The position numbers and the translations under genes are program-made. The notes below the pieces were generated by a model. It saw only the letters and a list, made by a program, of their open reading frames with translations. It did no database searches and was not told the DNA's origin. Shown here in pieces: positions 15,485 to 26,021 of a stretch of DNA of 64,000 nt. The stretch lies in the NCBI RefSeq assembly GCF_038396675.1, contig NC_088922.1, positions 5,860,001-5,924,000 of the forward strand, read 5' to 3'. This DNA comes from Hydra vulgaris. Lineage: Eukaryota > Cnidaria > Hydrozoa > Anthoathecata > Hydridae. Position 1 is the first letter of the stretch; every line of letters starts with the position of its first letter.

Positions 15485-15772
15485 CCACTCCAACTTTTAA
15501 ATTGAGGTTTAGACTAAGATAAAAATAATATTTATCAAGTATTTTTTTGAAAAAATATAAAAATTTAAGGGTCCCCCCACTTAAACAAAGTTAAAAAAAC
15601 ACTTTTTTACCGTCTTTTTTGAGTTTTTTTGTTTAAATTGTTAACAAATATATTACGTAACGACTTCAACTTTTCACACAATATAATTTACTATCGTATT
15701 TATACTGTATAGAAAATTCGACTTAAAAAAAAATTTAAGGGTCCCCCCGAATTAAATAGTAAAGTCGTTTTG
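15485..15772 (+). repeat. Left inverted repeat of element B
   Basis: Pairs with 19022-19305. It contains ATTTAAGGGTCCCCCCA near 15566 and a second related copy near 15733. Confidence 0.85.
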
Positions 15773-16373
15773 TAATTTGGCAACATCAGAAAGTTGTTTT
15801 TTACTGTAAAGGCTTAAATTTAGGACGATCTAAAAATTGTATTGAAATAAAAAAATTTGATTGTCTTTATTTAAACCAATAATTATTCTAAAACAATGGT
15901 TGCGTCTAAACTGGACGTTCAGCATAAGAAAAATTTCTTTTCGTGATTTTTCTTCAGCATGGTAAATAATTCCATGTTGTTTGTTTTAATTTGTTTTAAA
16001 AAGTAAAATTTAATGTTTAATTAACATTATTTTCATTATTTTAATATTATTAAATAATAAGATTTCGGCATACCAATAGTAATCAATAGTATAAATTTTT
16101 TTAATTTAAAAAATATTGCTTTAAGTTTTTTATTTACTTTAAGCTTTTTGTTTTTACAATAAATTTAATATACGAATTAAGGTTAGGAAATATTTTCTAA
16201 AATAGAGTTCCAATGAAATTAGACTAGTTTTTGTAATTGCTAGGCTTATGTAATTGCTTTTTTTAATTTCAGTAAAGTAATTTGCGCCAGATTTTGTTAA
16301 ACGTTATCCCAATTAGTAAGTCGCGTGCTTCTGCTGCTGCAAGTACTGTTTTCTTTCTGTGGTAACCACAAAA

Positions 16374-18953
16374 ATGGATCTACATTATAGTAAACAACCG
16401 AACCTTGGTATAAAAGAGAAAAATCGTTCAGTAGAAAAACCGAGATCCACACGAAATTATCATCAAGATTATTTTATTGGATTTGGACTAGAGAAAAGTT
16501 TAAGTGTCGGTGTAAAACATCACCTTAAAATTGCTTTGCTCCGAAGATACCTTTACTTTAGAGAAATCAACAAGGGAAGTATTGAAATAAAAGTGTCGGC
16601 GAAAAATATTTTTAAATTTATTTTGATTGAATTGCAAGAACTTTGGAAAAGAGCTCACTTACCAGTTAAGCCAGATAACAAGTGCATCGAGTATTTCATT
16701 GCAGTTTTTAATGAATGGCAAAGTGTGCTGAAAAAAGGAAATAAGTGCCAGAGAAGAAACGAACCCAGTTTTTGAAATTAATGAATCAACTCTGTGACAT
16801 ATCAGCCGCTGACACATATTATATATTACGTCTCTCTCAACATGCAACCTGGAAGGAGGACTGGGAGTTTTTACTGAACCAACGGAAATATCCACAGGTA
16901 ATTTCATGCATTATTTCAACCATGTTACTGTACTGTATTTACTTAAGGTTATTGGTTATTTTTCATTTTACGTTAGTATTGTATTGTTTATCTCCAATTA
17001 GGTTGGTTCGATGATTGGTTGCGACGCAACTCATGCGCAGCGAGATAAGAACAAGTCGGATCGCAATAAACGTCTTGAAAACAGAGTCAATGATCACAGC
17101 AAAGCTAAGAGAAGAAAAACAACTCTAAGTAACGAAGAAATAGAAGAAATCATTGAGCAAAGTGAGGATGACTCAAACAGCTCAGAAGTTGAAGTTTACA
17201 CTCCTTTCCACCAAAAACGGAAAACCAGATTGTCAACCGTTGCTATTCATATCGATCCTACAACGCTAACAAAATTATTCACTGATGTCTCTGACCGATT
17301 AGGCCTGAGCGTTAGAGATCAAATGGCTGTTGAAGCAAAAGTCGTCAAAGTTTGCGGTGCTTCGTTACGTCATTTTCCAATCTTGCGATCATCATTTCAC
17401 CGTAACCGTATGGTAGAACGAGAAAAACAAGGGGCCCAAATGGAGGAAATTCAGGAAGGTACCTCTCTTCATCCATCAGGTCACTGGGATTCAAAACTTG
17501 TTTCGTCACTTACTGGTAAATGGATGATTAATTTATTACTTGTTTACTGTTTTCAGTGTTTGGAAATGCAAATATTGAAAAAACAGTATAATATTTAAAA
17601 ACAAACATTTTTTGTATGTAGGAAAGAAAGAAGAGCATGTTGATATTTTGGCAAGTGGTTGGATGGGTCATGGAACAATGCCGAAACGAAAAAGTTCTTG
17701 AAATCCCTGTAATTACTAACTGACCAGTAGGGTCATGCCCAGAAAGATGCCTTCATTAAGTGTTTTTCTTCATGGAACCTTCTAGATAATTTGATTGCCC
17801 TAGTTTTCGACACCACTTCTAGTAACACTGGATGGAAAAATGGATGCGCAGCACTGGCTGAGAAAGAAGTTGGTCATGCACTGTTGTGGACAGCTTGTCA
17901 CCATCATGTTTACGAACTGCATGTTCGTCACGTCTGGGATGCAGTTAATGGAAGTCATAACGGACCTATCGAGCCAATTTTGAAAATGCTTCAAGACATT
18001 TGGGATTCTATTTCTCCTGAAGATACAGATATATTGATTGGACGGAAGAGAACTATTCATCTCTAGGCAACAATTGTTCTGAACTGGTCTAGTTTGTGCC
18101 TTGAGGATAATATTTTTCCTAGGGCAGATTATCAAGAATTGATTGATATGACTGTTCATTATCTTGGAGGTGACTTGCCAAAAGGTAAAATGTTTAACTT
18201 CAAAAAACCGGGTGCGCATCATCGTGCAAGATTTATGCACAATGAGCTTGCAAGTCTTGAAACTTGTCATGCTGGATCAACGGATTACATCGCTCGACCT
18301 GGATCAACGTCATAAATTGAAAAGAATGGCTAATTTTATTGCTTTGTTTCACGCAAAGGCTTTTTTACAAAGTCGCATATTCAGTTATTGCACCAAAAGT
18401 TGATCGTCAATACATCGCCGATATGCAGTGGTACCGTGATACAGACAAAATCACTTCTGATGCAGCTAATCAGTCTTGCAACAGGCACCTTTGGTATTTA
18501 ACTGAAAAGTTAGTTATCTTTGCGATGTTTGATGATGAAATTTCGCTTATTGAAAGATCTGATATGGCATTGAAGTTGTATGACACCCAAAGAAGTGAAG
18601 AAATAAAGCCTGGAAAACCGTCTTTTCCGAAAGTCGATGGCGACAACATACCTTCTTTTGCCTCTTTAATTGGTCCTCGTTCCTGGCTACTATTTAACTT
18701 AATCAAGATGACTGCAAACCAGGTAGATTCGGAGGCAACTTCCTGGCAGCACTGGGTGAAGATGAAAGACTACGACTATGCAAGAGTCTGTAAGTATTGT
18801 CAGAGTCTGATGACTGCGCCGAGAGAGAGGTGTAAAACTTATACAAGACTTTAAAAATAAAGTAAAAGACCCCGCGCAACTTCAACTACTACTTCAAATA
18901 GTGGAGGGTCATCGCAAACGAGCTTCCCTTCAAGGACGAAAAGAAAATTTAAT
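16374..18953 (+). pseudogene. Transposase of element B (spliced, broken)
   Basis: It starts MDLHYSKQPNLG, followed by ELQELWKRAHLPVKP. After a frame change near 16745 comes LMNQLCDISAADTYY and DWEFLLNQRKYPQ. Intron 16898-17001 joins in phase to VGSMIGCDATHAQRDKNK, a nuclear-localisation-like basic stretch and an acidic linker. Intron 17516-17621 joins to GKKEEHVDILASGW. Core blocks are LIALVFDTTSSNTGWKNG (17797) and LLWTACHHHVYELHVRHVWD (17883). Later come GAHHRARFMHNELASLE, FAMFDDEISLIERSDM and VEGHRKRASL. These are the family's catalytic and C-terminal motifs as I remember them from aphid and cnidarian copies. Frame changes occur near 16745, 17690 and 18290-18350, with a stop at 18064, so it is dead. 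The family resembles hAT-like DDE enzymes but its formal name is uncertain. Confidence 0.7.
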
Positions 18954-19021
18954 GAATATTTGATTTATTTTTAAACAATGCTAATTGTTTTATTCTTACA
19001 ATAGCAGAAGTTAAAATGCGT

Positions 19022-19305
19022 AAAACAACTTTACTATTTAATTGGGGGGAAACCTTAAATTATTTTTTTTAAGTCGAATTTTTTATACAGTATAAATAAG
19101 ATAGTAAATATTATTGTGTGAAAAGTTGAAGTCGTTACGGAATATATTTGTTAACAATTTAAACAAAAATACTCATAAAAGACGGTAAAAAAGGGTTTTT
19201 TTAACTTTTTTTAAGTGGGGGGACCCTTAAATTTTTATATTTTTTGAACCCGTGGTAAATATTATTTTTATCTTAGTCTAAACCTCAATTTAAAAGTTGG
19301 AGTGG
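19022..19305 (-). repeat. Right inverted repeat of element B
   Basis: Reverse complement of 15485-15772, ending GTTGGAGTGG. The next base begins unrelated sequence. Confidence 0.85.
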
Positions 19306-19311
19306 TAATTA

Positions 19312-19620
19312 AGCATCGGCGTTACCGCACCGGCGGTAAAAAAATTTCGGTAAAATGCGGTAAAATGCGGTAAAACGCGTAATACGCATTTTACCGCAGT
19401 GCGGTAAAAATGCGTATTACGCACTTTTTACCGTACTGTAGGATGAAAATTCGTATTACGCATTTTTACGCTTTCTTGTAACAGAAGACGGTAAAATTGC
19501 GTAAAAATGCGTAAAATCGGTAAAAATGCGTAAAAATGAGAAAAAAGCGTAAAAATGAGAAAAAACGGTAAAAATCGGTAATTTCGGTAAATTGTGATAA
19601 AAGTTTGTATAAGCGGTAAT
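19312..19620. repeat. Subterminal motif array of the hAT element
   Basis: Words GCGGTAAAA, ATGCGTAAAA, TACGCATTTTTACCG and CGGTAAAAATGCG occur roughly twenty times on both strands. Clusters of short motifs next to the end are the usual transposase-binding region of hAT elements. Confidence 0.7.
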
Positions 19621-20330
19621 TATTATGGTAAAAAATTACTTTGTTTTTATCAGAGTCAATAGTTTAAATAATTAATTACCCTCTAAAATTAAATTAGTCT
19701 CCTATATAAGCTTGACAAAAGTCAAGAAAGACTAACAACCTCAAAGTTCTTCAGTGATCTGATTAGTATACCAAAATCACTACCAATCAAACCATCTTCA
19801 AGAAACAATGTCTCTTTGGAATTATTTTACCAAGCTAGACAGAGAAGAGGATAACATCTCTGGCTCTGGCAGAAAATCAGGATTTGCTGAGTGCAATAAG
19901 TGCAAAAAAGTGATTAAGCTGTCTCTAGGTAGCACCAGTGGAGTTAAAGCTCATTTAAAGTAAGTGTTTTACTCTTACTATATTTTAGTATATTTTAAAC
20001 CACTGATCTCAAAATATAACTAGATAGCGTATTCTATTGTTGTTTTCGAAAAAATATTGAAGCAAAAATTGGCCTTCCAAGGTGGCGGCGATCAAAGCTC
20101 TTAGCGGTGAACCGATGTACATCTAATAAGACTATTGCAATATGAAAGAAAATAATTAAACAGTTTTGAAGAAAAACAAGACAATGAAACAAATTTTTAA
20201 AAAGTTTATAGAAATGAAATGATTTAAAAAAAATTAGACAATTAAAAAAATGTAGATTTAAATGTTAAAGTTCAAAATATTCGATATAATTTTTTTATGT
20301 GCAATTTACGATTAAATTAATATTTATGTA

Positions 20331-21357
20331 TAACTTATGTACCTTTTAGTTCTTAGTTACCCAATACAGTGTGCTAGAAGGTTGATAACACAACTGAATG
20401 GTAAGCGGCAGTGGTGTCTACCTACAATTTTGACAAATTTTATATTTTCAATAACGCTACATGCAGTTGTGCTCTAACCTTCTTCAGGCATGTATAGGGG
20501 ATGTCTGCTACGTCGCTGGACATACCCAAAATATGTATCTTTATATATTTTTTCACAACTTCAATATTTTGAATAAATATGATGCGTCGGTAGATAAAAG
20601 CAAACAGAGCAAATAGTTATAGCAAACTAAAGCAATAATTAAGCAAACTATACAAGGTTAATTGTTCAACGGATGGTAAGAAGTTATTAATCCGGGATAA
20701 CAGTTAGATTTACGATTTGGTATTTTATTATAGCGCTTTTCAAATCGAGAACGGTCTAAAGTTTATTAAAAAACGATTTATATATTAAACGGAGGTTGTT
20801 TTAATTTTTGACTTAAACAAATTAATAAAAAACTTCAATGGACATACCTTTTTTATTAAGTTATAAAGTACTTCTTTTTTTAAATATTTTCTTTTGTTAA
20901 TTTAAAAAAAATAAAAGTTATTATTTCTTAGAGAACAAATTCCGGACTTCCATTTCAATTAAACCCTTAGTAAAGTTTTAGTCAAATTCTTTTGATATTT
21001 ATCATCGGAGAAGAAGACTACAGTTAACAACAAGCATATATTAAAATATATCAATGGACATCCCCAATTGTTTTATACAAAGCTGTGTATCTTTTTAATT
21101 ACTTGCATTTTGAACAATATAGAAAAAGAAAGTAAGGGTTTTAAACACTAAAAATTAAATTCGGACTTACGTTTGTACATACACTAAGCCGTCTTACCTC
21201 ATATATGCGTTTCTCAATGAGGAAGGGGGGGGGGATGCTAAAATTTAACATTTTTGGGAAGGGGTTAAAATTGCGACTTATCCAAAAAAATTCCTGTACA
21301 GGCCCCTGCTTCTAGCACAAGCATTGGGTAGTTAAGAACTAAAAGGTACGTAAGTTA
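20331..21357. mobile_element. MITE 1 inside the hAT intron (1.03 kb)
   Basis: The left end TAACTTATGTACCTTTTAG and the reverse complement of the right end TAACTTACGTACCTTTTAG match for about 50 bp, through TTCTTA, CCCAAT and GTGCTAGAAG. TA flanks each end (20329-20330, 21358-21359). The interior is non-coding, with motifs such as GGACATACC and GGACATCCCC repeated. It is a non-autonomous Tc1/mariner-type element by its TA duplication. Confidence 0.8.
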
Positions 21358-21503
21358 TATTGCAAATGCTAATTATTTTAAATTTGAGATTTCTGCACAA
21401 GTAAACAAATACTTTTTCTTCACTACTATTAAACAAACTAAATTGAAACAAACTAAAATTAAAACTCCTACTTAGTTTTACTGAGAATCTGTGTTTTATC
21501 ATA

Positions 21504-21750
21504 TGTGCCCATAATTATGAAGTGGTCTAAGTCAAAATTAAAAAAAAAATGAATTTATCACTTATTTCACACGACATGATTTTAAACTAAATATATTCAA
21601 TGTAATTTTTACGATATCGTCAAAAATGAACCTTTAAAAAGTAGTTGTAATTACAACGTTATACGGAATTTTTAATTTATTCAAATGCGAATCCTTAAAT
21701 ATCTCGAAATAAGAAATAGGACTTAGACCACTTTCATAATTATGGGCTCA
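21504..21750. mobile_element. MITE 2 inside the hAT intron (247 bp)
   Basis: Inverted ends TGTGCCCATAATTATGAAGT and, in reverse complement at the right, TGAGCCCATAATTATGAAAG continue through GTGGTCTAAGTC. TA flanks each end. The interior has no coding capacity. Confidence 0.85.
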
Positions 21751-22038
21751 TATTTATTCTAAAAAACGAAAAGCAGAAAGTTAACATACAACAAGCTATT
21801 GTAAGAATATGTTTTGTTAAATAAAAAAATATTTATACTTGAAGTTTATGTAATTATGTAATATTCCGTTATTTTTATGAAAAAAATCTTATGCTAAACA
21901 AAAAAATAGATTTTTATTTGAAACTTATCAATATTTGAGCTTAAGATATAAAATTTGATTATCATTAGTTTCTTAATTTTCATATAGCCGTTCGTTGTAT
22001 CCGCCGCCTTCTTGAGAGGCCAAAACTGGCTTCGAAAA

Positions 22039-22198
22039 ATTTTGCGTTTATATGAATAAACGAGCTGGCCCGGATAGCGATCCGGGCTAGTTTGTTTATT
22101 CATATAAACGCAAAATAAAATTAAGTTGAAATAAGGACAAGTTGAAATAAGGACATCGAGATCTCGGTAAACAGGCTGGCTCGTTTGCCGAGCCAGCC
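22039..22198. repeat. Palindromic GC-richer block
   Basis: A 78-bp inverted repeat (22039-22116, arms ATTTTGCGTTTATATGAATAAAC) has an inner GGCCCGGAT/ATCCGGGC hairpin. A direct repeat AAGTTGAAATAAGGAC (twice, 22124-22154) follows, then CGAGATCTCG and a second hairpin GGCTGGCTCG/CGAGCCAGCC at 22174-22198. It looks like a compact mobile unit. No protein or pol III box was seen. Confidence 0.7.
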
Positions 22199-24727
22199 CA
22201 CTTTCCATATAAAGAGGCCCTAACTCTAAATTTTAGATCAGTCAACAAAAAAATCTATTAAAATGGCTGCCCACAGTTTAAAAACAGAACCTCTCATCAC
22301 GTGGTATTAGTTTAAACTTTTATAGCATTTGTTTAATAAGACTGTACTTCAGGATAAAGTAACTACTTCACGCGTTGACAAATTACTAAACAAATTACAG
22401 GTAGAATGAGTAAAGGAAATTAGTTGTCGGCACGAACAGATTTTCATCATTTTTTCAAGATAAATATTTGTAAATTTGGGAACTTTTTTCGTGTAAACAA
22501 AGTCTGTCAATGATAAAATAGATCTGTATGGATAATTTTAAAATGACTAAAAAAAGTATAGCGAAGTATAAAAAAGCTTAAATTAAATTTTTTATTAAGA
22601 TCTGGTTTCATTCAACTCCTTGGTCCTTCATTCACCAGCCTTAATTTTGTGTATTTTTTTAGTATTTTTTCCGGCATGTCGCCATTTTTTGCCTCGGCTA
22701 CTTTATAAGCTCCATAATTTATATTCCTTAATGCATTATTTTTTTAGTAGGTGTATTTTCTTATAGACTTTTTATAATTCATTTGATAAAGCATAACCTT
22801 TTAAAAAGTTATTCAAATTTATAATTATCTTGCAAAATGCGGTCAGATATTTCATGTTTTCGCTTTTCATATTTCATATATTATTTCAATTGTCATAACA
22901 AGCTCATAATAACCCATTTGTTTTTGTCAAATAAAAATTAGTTTATATATAGCTGGTAAATCATTTTATGTTAATATTAAATACTTAGTTATTCTTGCGG
23001 TTTGCCATAAATTGACTTTGCTAAATTCTTTAAAACTGTGACAAATTATTTTTTTCTTTATTGTATTTACATTCATTTTATGTATAAGTTATTTATCCTT
23101 TACTGTATATATTTCTGTTGTTAAACATAAAAATAGAAAATTCTATAATATTCATAAACTGGATGTCTACAGCAATATAATAGATGGAGTAATTCCCTAG
23201 ACATGAAACCATTGTGCTCTAGGTAGCTACAAAACAATTTGATTTTGTATTATTTATTTTATCTCAAGTTATACATGTACTAAGGTAGTCAAGCAAATGA
23301 TCTCAATTTCTTTTCATTGTCCGCGTTATTTCTTAAGGTATTAAGAATGTCTATCTATATAAAATTAAGCTTAAAACTTGGTTCTTTTGCTGTTATCTTT
23401 AACAAATGAGAGGAAGTTGAAATGACTGGTTAGACGAGTCCAAAAATTTTCGTTAAATCCGACAGACTTTAATATAATTTAATTTCTATTGCTTAAAACA
23501 AAAGATTTCTAACTATGCGCAACGAGCATGGTTCGCAAAAAAAACAATAGGTTGCACGTCCATTTCTTATATGTCCATGGTAAAATGCAACATGATAAAA
23601 AAAAATTATTTAGAATTTTTAAAAAAACACTAATGGTGCTTTGTGGTTCATGTATTTATTTTTTATGAACTATCTACTACTGAAACATTGTAATTCGCAT
23701 CCTTTTAAACATATATAATTCCACTATTTTATTTCAGATCCTGCAATCCGCTATCTTTTTACCAGATGCAAAAAGTCGATAACGAAAATAAAGAGAAGAA
23801 ATTTCAAGAAAAGAGGAATGCTCAGGCAGAGGCTGATAAGTCCAGTACCATAAGAAGATATTTTGGTCCTATTAATAAAAACAAAAGGCTTGATAACCTC
23901 CCACATGATGCATCATCAAGTCACCAAACAAAAATGGACGACTTTACTGAAACAATAAAGTGGCCTTCACAAAGTGCTCAACAGTTGGAATTTGATATCA
24001 TCCTAACCCTTTCACTAGTTCTCTCTAACCTCCCGTTTCACGTTATTGAAACTGCTGGCTTCAAAATGCTGCTGAATTATCTTTGTCCACAAGCCAACCT
24101 AAAAAGTCCAACCACCTTATCCAAATTCAAGCTACCGATGATTTATCGCAATCTAAGACGTGATGTAAAAATGCAAATTGAGAGAGACATCCCGCATTGC
24201 GAAATGGCAGCTTTCACTACAGATGGATGGACTGCAAGAAATGGTGATCCCTTCGTCTCCCTTACATTGCATTATGTTACCAAAGACTTTGAACTCAAAA
24301 ACTTATCTTTGGATTGCCAAAACTTTATTGGGAGACATACAGGGGTTTTGCTTGCACAAGGAATAGACCACATGATTTCTCAATTTCCTGGTCTTCAGAG
24401 GGAAGACCTTACAAAGTGGGTGTTACTGATGCTGCAGCCAACATGAAGAAAGCAATCACGGAAAGCAAAGAGATCAGTGATCATCTAACCTGTGCCGATC
24501 ATCTGCTCAACACTTGTTTAACAAAGGCTGTAGAAAAATCAGAAGGAATCAATGGTATAATTAAGAAAATGTAAAGGACTTGCTCAAAGGACCCACCAAA
24601 GTTCATTAGACTGGCAGGACATCAAGAGAGTTTGCGTGGAAGCAAATATAGAACCAGTAAAGATCATTCAGCCAATTGTAACAAGATGGAATTCTAACTT
24701 TATGATGCTTAAGTCAATCCTCAGATA

Positions 24728-25325
24728 AAGATTTTCTGCAATTGTGGAAAAATAGTCATTAAATGAGTTAGTGATTAGGGCATTATCAGTTATAATTTGG
24801 TTATTTATAGTTAAACTTAAACAAACATTCTCACTTCCTCCTTCATGATCCTCCTCATGCAACAATATCTTTGTAGAACATACTAGGACAATAAAATTTG
24901 GCAGCGCATCAATTAAACATTAGTGCACCAATGCTTGGAACAATCTCCCTCATTCTTTGAAAAGAGAAAAACCGAAAACTCAATTTCTCGTTATAATTTT
25001 TTCAATAGATTAAAAAAACAATATTTGGATAGCTACTAGAATAATAACTCCAATAAAAGCAATATATTACTGTTAATAGTCTTATTAAAAAATACTCTCT
25101 TATGTATATATTTTTTATTTTATACCTTTTTTTTTTTAAGAATCTTTATTTTTTTGTACAGCTTTTTTGTTGTCCTTGTACAATAATTGAATGTGTATGT
25201 ACGTATGCATGTGTGGGTATATGTATGGGTACATGTATAATGTGTGTGTATATGTGTATGTATGTGTGTTGTGTGTATATGTATGTATGTGCGTATGTAT
25301 ACGTTTATATGCGTATGTGTGTGTG

Positions 25326-25394
<69 letters not shown>

Positions 25395-25860
25395 GTTTGT
25401 ATATGTTTGTATGTGTATAGATGTATGTGTGTTTATGTGTATATATATAAGCGTATGTGTGACATGTATGTATGTGTGCGTGTATAAGTATAGATATATT
25501 TAAATATACCATTGTTATTATTATCATTGTTATTATTGCTATTACCTTTATTTTTATTAATATCGTCATTTTTTATTAATATCATTTTTTTATTAATATC
25601 ATTTTTTTTATTAATACCATTATTTTTATTGTTATTAATACCATTTTTATTATGATAGTTATTATTAATGTTATTATTATTGTTAACGTTATGATTTTTA
25701 TAGTTGTTATTATTTTACTCTTATGTTATTATTCATTATTATTAGGTGTTTACAAATCATTAGTAATTATACTATTTGTAAACATCCTTGAATTGTAAAA
25801 TCATGTAATTCAGAATATATTGATTAATTGATTAATATAAATAAAATAAATAGTAGTAAT
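24728..25860. mobile_element. LINE insertion with internal inversion (twin-primed)
   Basis: From about 24728 to 24868 the minus strand encodes LTINNQIITDNALITNSFND then YFSTIAENL, the linker between endonuclease and RT of a jockey/CR1-type LINE. From about 24874 the plus strand encodes RTIKFGSASIKH and NAWNNLPHSLKREK, the C-terminal end of such an ORF2, followed by a 3' UTR full of TGTA and ATT repeats and a possible tail TTGATTAATTGATTAATAT. Head-to-head middle and end parts with the centre missing are the known result of twin priming. The insertion truncates the hAT transposase. Family is inferred from motifs. Confidence 0.65.
25190..25490. repeat. TGTA-rich and (TA)n microsatellite
   Basis: Irregular TATGTATG/TGTGTG tract with a pure TA core at 25330-25388. 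Frames on both strands are artefacts. Confidence 0.95.
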
Positions 25861-26018
25861 TTATTATTTATTATTATTAGTAGTTTAATCAATAATAACA
25901 ATTATAATAATAATATTATAATAATCATATTATTTTAGTAGTATTATTATAATATTATAATAATAATATTAATTATTGATTACAATAATGTTGTTATCAA
26001 TTTTTATCATTACGTTAT
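25500..26018. repeat. ATT/TTA-rich low-complexity tract with inverted repeats
   Basis: Irregular ATT and TAATA repeats form self-complementary stretches (for example around 25880-25980). It separates the LINE 3' end from the first recognised exon of the MULE gene, so upstream exons of that gene may have been displaced. Confidence 0.85.
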
Positions 26019-26021
26019 TAG

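Larger units (their letters stand above)
15485..19305 (+). mobile_element. DNA transposon B with ~285-bp inverted repeats
   Basis: The left arm 15485-15772 (starting CCACTCCAACTTTTAAATTG) and right arm 19022-19305 (ending CAATTTAAAAGTTGGAGTGG) are reverse complements with scattered differences. Shared features include two AAGGGTCCCCCC-type blocks and a TACAGTATAAAT box. Between them lies one split transposase gene. Outside the left arm, GGGTGTCCCATTCCCGC may be the original outer end. The right side diverges just after GGAGTGG and runs straight into the hAT element, so the true right terminus may have been lost. Length is about 3.8 kb. Confidence 0.85.
19808..24725 (+). pseudogene. hAT transposase with BED zinc finger (two exons, truncated)
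   Basis: Exon 1 (19808-19958) reads MSLWNYFTKLDREED, then the BED finger GFAECNKCKKVIKL and SGVKAHLK. The intron 19959-23737 (GT-AG) joins in phase to SCNPLSFYQ, supplying the last Cys of the C2HC finger. Exon 2 continues MQKVDNENKEKK, IRRYFGP (a short linear motif), FHVIETAGFKMLLNYLCP, and CEMAAFTTDGWTARNGDPFV. The last is the hAT strand with the first catalytic Asp. After a frame change near 24415 comes VGVTDAAANMKKAI with the second Asp and ADHLLNTCLTKA, then IVTRWNSNFMML. The third catalytic Glu and the dimerisation domain are missing because the frame ends at 24725. Related to ZBED-type hAT proteins; not functional. Confidence 0.8.
19308..24727 (+). mobile_element. hAT transposon C, 3' end cut off by a LINE
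   Basis: The left part is a 300-bp block of repeated GCGGTAAAA-type motifs beginning AAGCATCGGCGTTACCGC right after element B. It is followed by a BED-finger exon and, after a 3.8-kb intron, the transposase body. The C-terminal hAT dimerisation domain and the right terminus are absent because LINE sequence begins at about 24728. The large intron holds two MITEs and a palindromic block. Confidence 0.7.

Noticed and set aside
17800-18270. 156-codon minus-strand frame
   Set aside because: Antisense of the element B transposase core; no independent family signal.
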